A stretch of DNA of 64,000 nucleotides from Actinacidiphila glaucinigra (GCF_900188405.1 NZ_FZOF01000026.1:1-64000), one strand, 5' to 3'. Shown: positions 50,839-59,891, numbered from the stretch's first letter. The notes: generated from the sequence alone by a model not told the origin. Made by a program: numbers and translations.

Positions 50839-51846
50839 ATGACCGACGCCGGACCGGCCGCACACACCGCACCTGCTGCTCCGCCCCTTTCCGGCCCGCC
50901 GTCGGACACAGGCCGTGGCCTGCTGTTCATCCCGGAGGAACAGACGGCTGCGCTCGTGGACGAGGAGCTGGCTCTGGAAGCGGCACGCGCGGCCTTCACC
51001 GCGACGGTTCAGGGCGTGGTCTTCCCTTCCCTGGCCGTGCACGGCTCCGATCCGCGCAACCGGTTCACGCTCAAGCCGTCCGCGTCCGCGACGCATGCCG
51101 GGGTGAAGATCGGCACCTACTGGCCGGACAACCTGAGACGTGGGCTCCCGCGTCACCACTCCACTTTGCTGCTGCTCGACCAGAGGATCGGCCGGATCGC
51201 CGCCGTCCTGGAACTCGGTGCCGCGAACGCCTACCGCACCGCCGCGGCCGACGCGCTCGCTGTCGACCTGCTCGCCCCCGCCGGCGCCGCCACCCTTGCG
51301 GTCTTCGGCACCGGCCATCAGGCCGCCTATGAGGCGAGGGCAGTCGCCCGGGTCCGGCCGATCGGCGAGATCCTGATCGTGGGACGCGACGAGGCCCGCG
51401 CAGCGACCGTGGCTGCCGCACTCACCGCGCAGGGACACACAGCACGTGCGGCCGGTGCCGAGGAAGCCTGCGCGAGCGCCGACGTGATCGTCACCGCCAC
51501 CACCGCACGGGCCGAAGACCCTCCCCTGTTCGAGGCCGAGTGGGTCCGCCCCGGCACGCACCTGTCCTGCATGGGCGCCGACGCCCCAGGAAAGCGGGAG
51601 CTGCCCCCCGCCCTGTTCGCCCGCGCACGGGTCTTCTGCGACCTGCCCGAACAGGCACGCCGCATGGGCGAAAGCCAGCACGCACCCGAGGACACCGTCC
51701 TCATCCCCCTCGGCGAAGTCCTCACCCAGCGCACCCAAGGACGCACCGACCACCGTGACATCACCGTCTTCGACAGTTCCGGGATCGGACTGCAAGACCT
51801 GTACCTGGCTCTGGCCCTCCTGAAGAAGATGGACATCTCCCTGTGA
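50839..51846 (+). CDS. Ornithine cyclodeaminase/mu-crystallin family protein
   Basis: This 335-residue protein starts with a disordered tail of about 25 residues, then LLFIPEEQTAALVDEELALE, FTLKPSASATHAGVKIGTYW (substrate/Lys region), STLLLLDQRIGRIAAVLELG, the NAD(P) loop LAVFGTGHQAAYEARAVARV and TATTARAEDPPLFEAEWVRP. Family members make proline from ornithine or reduce cyclic or open imines (ketimine reductase, iminosuccinate reductase BhcD). The lysine and Rossmann motifs are intact. Next to a DSD1-type enzyme, reduction or deamination of an imino acid is more likely than ornithine use. Confidence 0.85.
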   Translation: MTDAGPAAHTAPAAPPLSGPPSDTGRGLLFIPEEQTAALVDEELALEAARAAFTATVQGVVFPSLAVHGSDPRNRFTLKPSASATHAGVKIGTYWPDNLRRGLPRHHSTLLLLDQRIGRIAAVLELGAANAYRTAAADALAVDLLAPAGAATLAVFGTGHQAAYEARAVARVRPIGEILIVGRDEARAATVAAALTAQGHTARAAGAEEACASADVIVTATTARAEDPPLFEAEWVRPGTHLSCMGADAPGKRELPPALFARARVFCDLPEQARRMGESQHAPEDTVLIPLGEVLTQRTQGRTDHRDITVFDSSGIGLQDLYLALALLKKMDISL

Positions 51847-53009
51847 CCACCACCCCCTCCCCCGCCGCACGGACCCTGATGGATCCGGACACCCCGTTCG
51901 CCGTTGTCGACGTGCACAAGAGCCTGCGCAACATCGAACGCCTGCGGGCCAGGGCCGGCCGGCTCGGGGTCACCCTGCGCCCGCACATGAAGACAGCCAA
52001 GAGCCTCGACGTCGCCGCGCTTCTGAACGACGGCAACACGTGTCCCATCACCGTCTCCACCCTCGCCGAGGCCGAGGCGTTCGCCGACGGCGGCTACATC
52101 GACATCACCTACGCCGTCGGCATCGATCCCCACAAGCTCCCCCGCGTCATCGCTCTCCTGCGGCGCGGCGTGACCGTGCGAGTCCTGCTGGACAGCATCG
52201 AGCAGGCCGTCTTCGTCGCGGAAGCCTCCGGCCAGGCCGGCCTGCCCATCCCGGCCCAGATCGAGATCGACTGCGATGGCCACCGCGGTGGTCTCAAGCC
52301 CGACGACCCCGCCCTCCCCGAGGCCGGCCGCATCCTGCACGACGCGGCCTGCCTCGACGGCGTGCTCACCCACGCAGGCGAGTCGTACTTCGCCTACAGC
52401 GCCGAAGAACAGCGCCTGGCCGCACAGAACGAACGTGACACCGCGGTTGCCGCAGCCGAACGTCTCCGTGCGGCCGGTATGCCCGTGGCCTGCGTCAGCG
52501 TCGGCTCCACCCCCACCGCGCACGCGGCCGAGGACCTCACTGGGGTCACCGAACTGCGGGCCGGAAACTACATGTTCTTTGATCTGGTGATGGCCGGCCT
52601 CGACGTCTGCCAGGTTCAGGACCTCGCTCTGTCGGTGGTCGTCACCGTCATCGGCCACCGCCCTGAGTACGGGTGGATCGTCACCGACGGCGGCTGGATG
52701 GCCATGTCCCGCGACCGCGGCACCGCCGCCCAGGCCCAGGACCAGGGCTACGGTCTGGTCACCGACTTGGCCGGCCACCTCATCCCGAACCTGGTCATGA
52801 CGGCCGCGAGCCAGGAACATGGCACCCTCACCGCCCGCGACGGCACCGACTTGCCCGACCTGCCGGTCGGCACCCGGCTGCGCATCCTGCCCAACCACGC
52901 CTGCGCCACCGCCGCACAGCACCACGGCTACCACGTCGTCGACAGCAGCAAGGGCACGGAGCCTGCCCCGGTGATCCAAGCGCGCTGGTCCCGCATCACC
53001 GGCTGGTGA
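51843..53009 (+). CDS. DSD1-type PLP enzyme (D-serine dehydratase / D-threonine aldolase family)
   Basis: This 388-residue fold-type III PLP enzyme has Lys50 in TLRPHMKTAKS as the PLP Schiff-base lysine, then YIDITYAVGIDPHKLPRVIA and EIDCDGHRGGLKPDDPA. The late zinc motif PNHACAT has His352 and Cys354, as in eukaryotic-type D-serine dehydratase, where Zn helps loss of the hydroxyl. It should act on D-Ser or D-3-hydroxy amino acids (dehydration, or retro-aldol if of the D-threonine aldolase/BhcC type). GTG 51843 overlaps the preceding stop (GTGA). Confidence 0.9.
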   Translation: MTTTPSPAARTLMDPDTPFAVVDVHKSLRNIERLRARAGRLGVTLRPHMKTAKSLDVAALLNDGNTCPITVSTLAEAEAFADGGYIDITYAVGIDPHKLPRVIALLRRGVTVRVLLDSIEQAVFVAEASGQAGLPIPAQIEIDCDGHRGGLKPDDPALPEAGRILHDAACLDGVLTHAGESYFAYSAEEQRLAAQNERDTAVAAAERLRAAGMPVACVSVGSTPTAHAAEDLTGVTELRAGNYMFFDLVMAGLDVCQVQDLALSVVVTVIGHRPEYGWIVTDGGWMAMSRDRGTAAQAQDQGYGLVTDLAGHLIPNLVMTAASQEHGTLTARDGTDLPDLPVGTRLRILPNHACATAAQHHGYHVVDSSKGTEPAPVIQARWSRITGW

Positions 53010-53039
53010 TCTGCTCCGGGCAAGGGGGGCGGACCATCC

Positions 53040-53264
53040 GCGCGGTGAGGTGGGTGAAGCGGCCCCGGGTGAGATTGCAGCGTGCGGCGATCCCGGTGAT
53101 GCACCCGGGCCGGGTGGACGTGATCGGCGCCAGGGCCCTGGTACTGCTGCGGATCATGGAGCGCACGGGCGCCCGGGAGATCGTGGTCTTGCGAGCACGA
53201 CATCCCTGACGGCATCGCCCACAAAGCGGCAGAGGACGTCGAGCGGGATAAGCGCCACGGCTGA
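53040..53264 (+). pseudogene. C-terminal fragment of exopolyphosphatase (Ppx/GppA)
   Basis: RAAIPVMHPGRVDVIGARAL, VLLRIMERTGAREIVV and, after a one-base frame change near 53190, EHDIPDGIAHKAAEDVERDK RHG with TGA at 53262-53264. This is the end of Ppx/GppA phosphatases (usually PGRADVIxxGALVL, SEHDILDGI). The catalytic part is absent. Confidence 0.7.
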
Positions 53265-53282
53265 CCTGCGGCAACGCACAGA

Positions 53283-53322
53283 ACAGGGGCCCCACCGGAT
53301 CGGCAACCGGCGGGGGCCCTGT
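53283..53322. terminator. Bidirectional terminator hairpin
   Basis: ACAGGGGCCCCACCGG pairs imperfectly with CCGGCGGGGGCCCTGT around ATCGGCAA. It lies between the convergent D-amino-acid operon/ppx remnant and the AraC gene. Confidence 0.7.
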
Positions 53323-53402
53323 CGTCTGCCCCGCTCACAGTCGAACGTTCCGAGCGGGGCGCGGGGCGGCTCCGGTTCGCCTTCCAGGTGGGCCCGGGAC
53401 GG

Positions 53403-54413
53403 TCAGGGTGGTCCGTCCAAAGTGCTCTGCCGGAGATGCTTTGTTTCCGGTGAAAGCCCACTCTGACCCAACCGAAAGTCGCGGGGGCTCACCCCGTACG
53501 CCGTCTTGAAGACGCGACTGAAGTGGGGTGCGCTGGCGAACCCCCACCGGTGGGCGATGGCCTCGATCGTCATGAACTGATGCACGGGCGAGGCCAGTTC
53601 CCTCCTGCATTCTTCGAGGCGCTGCGTCCTGATCCATTCACCAAGGGTGATTCCCGCTCGGGACAGGGTCAGGTAGAGCCAGCGTACGGAAACGTTGTGC
53701 TCGGCTGCGATACGCTCGGCAGTCAGATCGAGGTCTGCCAAATGGAGGCGCACGTACTCCTGAACACGCTCAAGAAGTGTGCTGTTCAGGAGCGTTCTGG
53801 CCAGGTCGTCCCCGTACAGGACCATGGTGACCACAGCCCTGATCAGGTCGACACTGGGCTCCGCGAATAGGGCGGTATCGGCCTTACCGGCAGCGCCCCG
53901 AAGACGAGCCAGCCGGGTGAAGAACGCTGCCGTGGCGCCTACGGCCGGTCGCTCCGAACTGAGTGGACCAGCCGTGATCTGATCGAGCAGGGACGGCCGC
54001 AGCCCCAGGATGTGCGTGGGAACGCTCACTAGAACTCCACGTACTGGGCCGTGGAACAAAACCTCGTAGGGCTTCGCATTGTCGAGCACCATGAGATCCC
54101 CGGCCTTTATCAGTCCGTGCCTGCCCGCCTGGTGGAACTGGGAGACCCCCGCTTCCCGGATGGAGACGAGAATCTGCGGCACCATCTCCCCGTCCACCGG
54201 GGCATCAGTGCGCCGGATGCGGGTCACGTTCCAGCCGATCTCCGAGACTTTCACCGACCCGAGCGCGCTGGTGGTCGCGTGAGCCCGCTGACGATTCGGA
54301 TCCGACGGAAGGTCCACCTCTGCGCGGCCGTTGACGACGAACCCCGAGAGTTCACGGATCGCATTCGCTCGATCACCGGGAGCCAGCGACGCTACGTCAA
54401 GTTCCTCTGCCAT
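53403..54413 (-). CDS. AraC family regulator
   Basis: This 336-residue protein starts MAEELDVASLAPGDRANAIR (ATG 54413, site AGGAGGAAG). The N-terminal half is a cupin-like AraC_binding domain (VSEIGWNVTRIRRTDAPVDG, KAGDLMVLDNAKPYEVLFHG). The C-terminal HTH pair is LADLDLTAERIAAEHNVSVR, WLYLTLSRAGITLGEWIRTQ, WGFASAPHFSRVFKTAYGVS. It is an activator-type protein of the AraC_binding_2 class; the target is unknown. A possible target is not adjacent, since the other side is a gap and an IS. Confidence 0.85.
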   Translation of the reverse strand: MAEELDVASLAPGDRANAIRELSGFVVNGRAEVDLPSDPNRQRAHATTSALGSVKVSEIGWNVTRIRRTDAPVDGEMVPQILVSIREAGVSQFHQAGRHGLIKAGDLMVLDNAKPYEVLFHGPVRGVLVSVPTHILGLRPSLLDQITAGPLSSERPAVGATAAFFTRLARLRGAAGKADTALFAEPSVDLIRAVVTMVLYGDDLARTLLNSTLLERVQEYVRLHLADLDLTAERIAAEHNVSVRWLYLTLSRAGITLGEWIRTQRLEECRRELASPVHQFMTIEAIAHRWGFASAPHFSRVFKTAYGVSPRDFRLGQSGLSPETKHLRQSTLDGPP

Positions 54414-54875
54414 GCGGGCTTCCTCCTGAACCGGTCGCGCAGCCTGCATTGGACGGCAGATTCCCACCGTACTGCGGCAAATGATCCATTCTTAACGGTT
54501 TTGCTGAATTTTACGCATGTATTCCGCTAATAGTTTCGCGGGCCGGAGGCGGCGTTGCAGAACGCCCCTGCACCGAACGGCGAGTGGCCCGGGCCGTGGC
54601 ATGTTGCATCGGGCCGATTGCCCGGTGCCGGGCGGCGGATGGCTGAGCCGTCAGGAAGTAGAGATCGCCTCGACGCGCCCGACGGCATCGCCTGGAGCAT
54701 CACCTGAGCAGGGCCTTTCCATCTGAGCGGGATCCGGAGGCGGTCGTGACACGCCCGCCCCACGAAGTCGCCTCGCCACTGCCTACGTACCGGGTGCAAC
54801 ACTCATTGAACACGTGACCGCGAACGGACGGCTGGCTGACCGGGGCTAGCCTGAACGCTTCCGCCCCTGTTGTGT
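54414..54875. other. Gap without a recognisable gene
   Basis: Promoter of the AraC gene, locally AT-rich (54478-54530, e.g. AACGGTTTTGCTGAATTTTA), then featureless GC-rich sequence up to the IS end. Confidence 0.5.
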
Positions 54876-56467
54876 CTCAGCTTGTTGTTTAACCTCGCTG
54901 GGTCACCTGACCTGCTGATCTTGGTTCCTTCCTGAGACAGCAGGACGGCCGTTCTTCACGCTTCGAAGTGTCGAGCAACGTCGCGTGAAGGAACGGCCGC
55001 TGGTGAAGAGTCTCGCTCCTGCAGTGCCCGAAGACGCCGCGCTGAGCGTGCTGTCCCACTTTCGTGTCGAGTTCTACGACAGCCTCTACAAGAGGGCGGA
55101 TGCGCTCTTCGAGTTGACCGACGCGGTGCTGTGCGCGGATGGTCCGGTGACATCGCTGGTCGAGCTCACGCTGACGGCCGAGCACCGGCGCGGGCACGGG
55201 GCGATATACGACGCGGTCAACCACGGCTGGCTCGAGCCGCTGCGCCTGCGGCGACTGCTCGCTTCCACGCCGTTGCCGCGGGCTGCCGATGGGCGGATCG
55301 TGCTGGCGGTTGACGTCAGCAATTGGCTGCGGCCCGACGCCCCGACCAGTCCGGACCTGCTGTTCTGCCACGTCTACGGCCGCGGCCGCAGCGCCGACCA
55401 GATGATCCCCGGCTGGCCCTACTCTTTCGTTGCCGCCCTGGAAGTGGGACGGACGTCGTGGACTGCCGTCCTGGACGCCGTCCGGCTGGGACCGGCCGAC
55501 GACGCCACCGCGGTCACCGCCGCCCAGCTCCGTGACGTCGTCAACCGGCTCCGGCTGGCCGGCCAATGGAAGCCCGGTGACCAGAACATTCTCATCGTCA
55601 TGGACACCGGCTACGACGTCACCCGGCTCGCCTACGTCCTGGCGGACCTGCCCGTCGAGCTGGTCGGCCGTCTGCGCTCGGACCGGGTGATGCTCCGCGA
55701 CGCCGGCCCGCGTCGATCCACCCCGCGTGGTGGGCAGCCCCGCAAGCACGGCGGTGTCCTCACCTTCTCCAAGCCCGAGTCCTGGCACATCCCCGACCAG
55801 TCCACCGCCACCGTCACCACCCGCTACGGCGCGGCCGAAGTCCTGGCCTGGGACCGGATGCCCCCCCGCCTGCAGGCCCGCGGTCCCTGGCTCGACCACT
55901 GCGGTGAACTCCCGCTGATCCACGGCACATTGATCCGGCTGAAGGTCGAGTACCTGCCGGGAGACCGCGACCCGAAGCCGGTCTGGTTGTGGTCCTCCAA
56001 GACCGCGATGACCGCAGCCGATGTAGACCTTCGCTGGCAGGCGTTCCTGCGGCGCTTCGACCTGGAACACACCTTCCGGCTGTTCAAGCAGACCCTGGGC
56101 TGGACCGTCCCGAAGGTCCGGGACCCGCATACCGCCGACCTGTGGACCTGGCTGATCATCGCCGCCCACACCCAGCTCCGCCTCGCCCGACCACTCGCCG
56201 AGGACCTCCGCCGTCCCTGGGAACGGCCCGCCGAGCCTCGCCGGCTCACCCCCGCGCGGGTCCGCCGAGGGTTCCGCCACCTCCGCGCGAAGACGCTCCG
56301 ACCGGCAGCGGTGCCCAAACCCTCCAAGCCCGGCCCCGGCCGCCCACTGGGATCGAAAAACCGCAGGCCAGCACCACACTACGAGCCCGGCAAGACTGTG
56401 AAACGAGTGGAAACCCTCACCGAACACGTCCGCTTGAAACAGCAGCAGGGTTAAAGATCAAGCTCAG
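54876..56467 (+). mobile_element. IS701-like insertion sequence, apparently intact
   Basis: The element is bounded by CTCAGCTTGTTGTTTAACC (54876-54894) and, inverted, CTGAGCTTGATCTTTAACC (complement of 56449-56467), terminal inverted repeats with three or four mismatches. It holds a single full-length transposase gene. I could not identify a target-site duplication. Confidence 0.75.
54985..56454 (+). CDS. Full-length transposase, IS701-like (NF041680 type)
   Basis: This 489-residue protein matches the long Streptomyces transposases of this group: VPEDAALSVLSHFRVEFYDS, ALFELTDAVLCADGPVTSLV, GRIVLAVDVSNWLRPDAPTS (first Asp), QNILIVMDTGYDVTRLAYVL (second Asp), RSDRVMLRDAGPRRSTPRGG and RRFDLEHTFRLFKQTLGWTV with the likely Glu. 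GTG 54985 gives the longest reading; GTG 55003 (VKSLAPAVPED) fits the family better. The stop overlaps the right terminal repeat. It is the only transposase here with no visible damage. Confidence 0.85.
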   Translation: MKERPLVKSLAPAVPEDAALSVLSHFRVEFYDSLYKRADALFELTDAVLCADGPVTSLVELTLTAEHRRGHGAIYDAVNHGWLEPLRLRRLLASTPLPRAADGRIVLAVDVSNWLRPDAPTSPDLLFCHVYGRGRSADQMIPGWPYSFVAALEVGRTSWTAVLDAVRLGPADDATAVTAAQLRDVVNRLRLAGQWKPGDQNILIVMDTGYDVTRLAYVLADLPVELVGRLRSDRVMLRDAGPRRSTPRGGQPRKHGGVLTFSKPESWHIPDQSTATVTTRYGAAEVLAWDRMPPRLQARGPWLDHCGELPLIHGTLIRLKVEYLPGDRDPKPVWLWSSKTAMTAADVDLRWQAFLRRFDLEHTFRLFKQTLGWTVPKVRDPHTADLWTWLIIAAHTQLRLARPLAEDLRRPWERPAEPRRLTPARVRRGFRHLRAKTLRPAAVPKPSKPGPGRPLGSKNRRPAPHYEPGKTVKRVETLTEHVRLKQQQG

Positions 56468-56552
56468 AAGCCGATGTCGTACCGCTCATGTTGAGCGTGG
56501 GTTCGACCGCTGTATCTCGGTCGGGTGACCTTCCGGCTTCCCGGGCATGAAG

Positions 56553-56610
56553 GCAGGGCCTCCTGCATAACTCGTGGGGGCCGAAGCCCACGAGCAACAG
56601 GAGGCCCTGC
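56553..56610. repeat. Two-stem perfect hairpin at an IS5 remnant border
   Basis: GCAGGGCCTCCTG (56553-56565) pairs with CAGGAGGCCCTGC (56598-56610), and inside it CTCGTGGG pairs with CCCACGAG around GGCCGAAG. All 21 base pairs are perfect. It precedes the IS5-type transposase remnant, so it may be part of that element's end or a terminator shielding it. Confidence 0.75.
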
Positions 56611-56619
56611 TGCCGCAGT

Positions 56620-56945
56620 CTTCCGTGCCATTGACCGCCGCGTCCAACTCGCATGCCCGGCCGTGTGATTGCCTCGCGCACGCGTACGGCAACGCGGCCG
56701 ATCGTCCGCAACGCGTTCCATCGGATATGACGGACGCCGAGTGGGCCGTGGTGCGGGAGTTGCTGCCGGTGCCAGCGTGGCTGGAGGGCAGGGGGCAGCC
56801 GGAGGCGTACTGCCACCGGCAGATGGTCGACGCGTCCGCTATCCGGTCGCCGGCGGCATCACCTGGCGGGCGATGGCCGCAGACTTCCCCTCATGGGACC
56901 GGGTCTACGCGTTCTGGCGACGCTGGCGGAACAAGGGCATGATCT
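56620..56945 (+). pseudogene. IS5-family transposase N-terminal fragment, frameshifted
   Basis: VPSDMTDAEWAVVRELLPVP, AWLEGRGQPEAYCHRQMVDA is the opening of IS5-type (DUF4096) transposases. A frame change near 56840 leads to RYPVAGGITWRAMAADFPSW, DRVYAFWRRWRNKGM. The catalytic domain is missing. Confidence 0.8.
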
Positions 56946-57145
56946 TGACATCCTCCCCGTCCTAAAGGACGGGGACTCCTGGCTCACGTGGGCTGGGGAC
57001 CGGCGGTCCACCAGCGCTTACACGATCGGCACCAGCCGGGTTGAGACCAGCCCGGACCAGCATCATGCCCGCCCCGTGATACCCGCACGACGCACACGTC
57101 CTGAACGGTGGCGCTCCCTTGCCGCGGCCCTTCACCGGGAAGGCT
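56946..57145 (-). pseudogene. IS200/IS605 right end with TnpB C-terminal remnant
   Basis: TTGACATCCTCCCCGTCCTA, AAGGACGGGGACTCCTGGCT (56944-56983) is the familiar right-end hairpin of actinobacterial IS605-group elements. The minus strand leading to it encodes KGAPPFRTCASCGYHGAG, then MLVRAGLNPAGADRV and SPREPGVPVL, which resembles the zinc-ribbon/C-terminal tail of TnpB. In active elements this end overlaps the guide (omega) RNA. The body of tnpB is absent. Confidence 0.65.
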
Positions 57146-57334
57146 GCCGGGTCACCAGAGCGGCCTCGCCCCGCAAACAGCGCAAGGAGGCATAACGAGA
57201 CGGGCCGCCCCCACCGGACGCCTGACCAGGCTGCCCGGCTGATCCAGCCACGAAGGCCGTACCCGATGAACCCGAACGCTGGCCTCGGCCCAACGGGTCA
57301 TGTACAAATGCCGCTCGAGTTTCCCTGACTCGGA

Positions 57335-57772
57335 TCAGAGCTTCGCGCAGTGGTGGTGCGTGCCGCTGCTGGTCCGGTACGACCAGTTCATCGCGTTGCG
57401 GGTAGCCGGCCCGTACTCGCCGTCCGCAGAGACACCCACACGCTGCTGAACGGACGTCACGGCGGACCTGGTGGCAGGGCCGTACATCCCGTCCACGGCC
57501 AGACCTGCCCTGTAGCACTTGTTCAGCGTGAACTGAAGAGCGCTCACCCCGCTGTTCTGGCTCCCGTAGATCAGATAGCACCAGTAAGGGTCGGCAGGGG
57601 CGTAGTTCTGATGCGGCAGCAGAACGTTGTAGCTGCCCTTCGCCAGCGCCTTGGAGGTGTTGCACTCGTAGGTGGCGTCAGCCGAGGCAGACGACGCGGC
57701 AGCAACCGTGCCGCCCAACACGCCGGCAACCAACACACCGGCCGACAGAATGCCGGAGAAACACTTCTTCAT
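57335..57772 (-). CDS. Secreted peptidoglycan-binding protein
   Basis: This 145-residue protein has a signal peptide (MKKCFSGILSAGVLVAGVLG, cleavage near SASADA, residue 32). A PG_binding_1 domain follows: VSALQFTLNKCYRAGLAVDG, MYGPATRSAVTSVQQRVGVS, ADGEYGPATRNAMNW, with the typical DGxYGPxT words. Cys in YECNT, YWCYL, NKCYR and HHCAK probably form two disulfides. ATG 57772 has GGAGAG upstream. It likely binds cell-wall glycan; no catalytic domain is attached. Confidence 0.8.
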   Translation of the reverse strand: MKKCFSGILSAGVLVAGVLGGTVAAASSASADATYECNTSKALAKGSYNVLLPHQNYAPADPYWCYLIYGSQNSGVSALQFTLNKCYRAGLAVDGMYGPATRSAVTSVQQRVGVSADGEYGPATRNAMNWSYRTSSGTHHHCAKL

Positions 57773-58798
57773 CTCATTCTCTCCTTCAAACACGCGCATG
57801 GAAGCGAACAGGAGCAGGTCGCGCCTGCCACCCGCTCGGAGGTGACAGCGCCCGGCCAGGCAGAAGACTAGACGCCAGTTACTGCCCGGACTTGGCCGTC
57901 CGTGCACAGCACTTGGTCACCCGTGCACAAGCCCGCCCACCCCGAGGCCACCCGAAAGAACGGCGCCAGACACAAACCCCGACGCCCCTCAGGCCGCACT
58001 GTCAGCCCGAGACGAACACCGACCACCCCAGACCGCCGCCGCACCCGTGAACGTGTCCCGCCACGACCGCGCCTTCGTGGAAGCCGTACGCGGTCGGCCA
58101 ATCGACTGCCGCAGAGACAGTCGTGCTTGACACGCTGCCTGTTGGCAAGGCGTGCGGCTTCGGACCCCGGGGGTCAGGTGGGGTCGAGGGTTCTGACGGG
58201 CTGATCGGCCGAGTTCTATGGGGCGGTGGTGGCGATGACCGTGCCGTCGGGGCGTTCCGCGGTGGGGTGGGCGGTGTGGCGGGGGTGGCGCCCGTCCTTC
58301 CCGGGGCTGCCAACGCCAGAGCGCGCAGGGCTTGGGTTTTCCCGGCCAGCGCGACGCTGCGGCCCTTGGAGGAAGTGGAAGATCTGGGCAGTGGCGTCGA
58401 TGTTGCTGCGGCACAGCACCGCATCGGGCGGTCGATACACCACTGCAACGGACGTGGCCCCGGGGCGTGGCAGGTCCCGCAGACCTCACGGGGAACCCTC
58501 ACCGCGCTGAAGGTCAGTCAGTGCTTCCAGCCCTGGACCGATCAGGTCCAGAACGCCTCGATGACCGTGATCAGGGGCACGGCGTGGCGGCGGATGAAAA
58601 TGAAGATCAGCCATCCGCGGCCGCCGGCGAGATCGGCTATATGAGGCCCGCCGGGCCTGGTGGAAGCCAGGGGACGGACGGTGATCCAGTGCGGCGGGCT
58701 TGGCGTGTTCTTCGTCGGCCATGGCGACATTCTGAACCGGCTCAGGCCGAGAAGGCGCGGGTCGAGAGCTGCTTCTCACCGGGTGAAACGATCACGTG
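57773..58798. other. Long gap without an identifiable gene
   Basis: About 1 kb. Minus-strand pieces such as PREVCGTCHAPGPRPLQ (near 58470-58500) and WLIFIFIRRHAVPLITVIEA (near 58550-58620) look like decayed coding sequence, but I cannot assign them. No RNA gene is seen. Confidence 0.4.
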
Positions 58799-59178
58799 GT
58801 GGCTGGTGTGATCACGGCGTCGGTGCCGTCCTGGATAGAGCCGTTCACCGCACTGACCTCGCGCTGCTTCGGCAAGCTGGTTGCCTCGGTGCGACGCGAG
58901 CGAGCCTCGGATCAGCAGCGCGGCCAGCCTTGGAGCCTGCCGCTGGAGGACCGCGTCCCGTTGGTGACGGCCTACTGGCGCACGAACTTGACCATGCGAC
59001 AGCTTGCGCTGTTACTTGGGATCTCCACAGCGGCCGCAGACCGGATCATCGACCACACTGGTCCGTTGCTGGCCCTTCGGCAGCGGAAGCAGTTCCGCAA
59101 GGACACCGTGCTCATCATCGATGGCACCCTGGTGCCCACCCGCGACCACTCAGCGATTCCCAATGCCGTTTGTCAAGC
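58799..59178 (+). pseudogene. IS5-family (DDE_Tnp_4) transposase N-terminal fragment
   Basis: VITASVPSWIEPFTALTSRC, FGKLVASVRRERASDQQRGQ, PLEDRVPLVTAYWRTNLTMR, QLALLLGISTAAADRIIDHT and DTVLIIDGTLVPTRDHSAIP (first Asp) are a normal first half. At about 59178 it runs into the 3' end of the TetR gene on the other strand; the remainder is missing. Confidence 0.8.
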
Positions 59179-59200
59179 GGATGCCCCAGTTGAGTCGACT

Positions 59201-59857
59201 TCACGGCTGAGTGTGTCGCTCGGCGACGTCGAACGCGGGCGCGAGCGGGGACAGCGCCGCGTGGAGCTGGTCGGACAGTGAGCCGGATGGCACGACCAGC
59301 CCTCCCGCGCGGAAATTCCCGGCGGCTCCTGCGTTCCCAGTCAACTGGAGCCAGCCTTCCAACGCGATGCGAACCGCCACGGCGACGCTCGCCGCGAGAA
59401 CGCGGGCTGTGTGGGGTCCGGCGTCGCCGAGGCGTTCGGCGATCACCGCCGTGAGAGGGGGCTCGATGTCGGCGGTGGCATCAAGGAACGCGTCGCGTAG
59501 CGCGGTCCGGGTGGTCATCAGCAGCAGCGCCTCGTGTTCGCGCTCACCAGTGTTCGTGTAGTGCTTGACCACTGCTTCGGTGACGGCGTCAGCCAGGCGC
59601 ACTCTTGCGGGCCGGGCCGCGACCGCCGCCGCGATCCGTGTCTCCCGGTCCGCGGTAATGGCGGCGACGATCGCCTGCTCGCGGCTGGAGAAGTAGTTGT
59701 TGTAAGTGCGCGGCGAGACCCCAGCTGCCTCGGCGATGTCCTCGACCCGCACCTGGTCCGGTCCGTACTCCACGGCCAGACGCAGGGCCGCCTCGCGGAG
59801 CGCCTCGCGCGTGGCCTGCTTCTTTCGTTCGCGCAGTCCATGCGGTGGTGTCGTCAC
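59201..59857 (-). CDS. TetR family regulator
   Basis: This 218-residue protein has RERKKQATREALREAALRLA, VEDIAEAAGVSPRTYNNYFS (HTH), SREQAIVAAITADRETRIAA, then a helical ligand-binding domain (EALLLMTTRTALRDAFLDAT, ARVLAASVAVAVRIALEGWL). GTG 59857 was chosen because an upstream start would lie in the operator palindrome. The 3' end lies 20 bp from an IS5 remnant. It probably represses itself and the divergent gene at 59959. Confidence 0.85.
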   Translation of the reverse strand: MTTPPHGLRERKKQATREALREAALRLAVEYGPDQVRVEDIAEAAGVSPRTYNNYFSSREQAIVAAITADRETRIAAAVAARPARVRLADAVTEAVVKHYTNTGEREHEALLLMTTRTALRDAFLDATADIEPPLTAVIAERLGDAGPHTARVLAASVAVAVRIALEGWLQLTGNAGAAGNFRAGGLVVPSGSLSDQLHAALSPLAPAFDVAERHTQP

Positions 59858-59891
59858 GGGGCCAGGGTCCCACACAGGGCTGCGTGCGCGC

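Noticed and set aside
51327..52979. 550-codon minus-strand frame over the D-amino-acid operon
   Set aside because: Antisense shadow; the plus-strand genes have PLP and Rossmann motifs and overlap start-to-stop.
50839..53009. Complete beta-hydroxyaspartate (bhc) operon
   Set aside because: Only the bhcC/bhcD-like pair is present; the aminotransferase and dehydratase are absent and the regulator is of another family.
54889..56427. 512-codon minus-strand frame opposite the intact transposase
   Set aside because: Antisense shadow of the IS701-like transposase, which has terminal repeats and catalytic residues on the plus strand.
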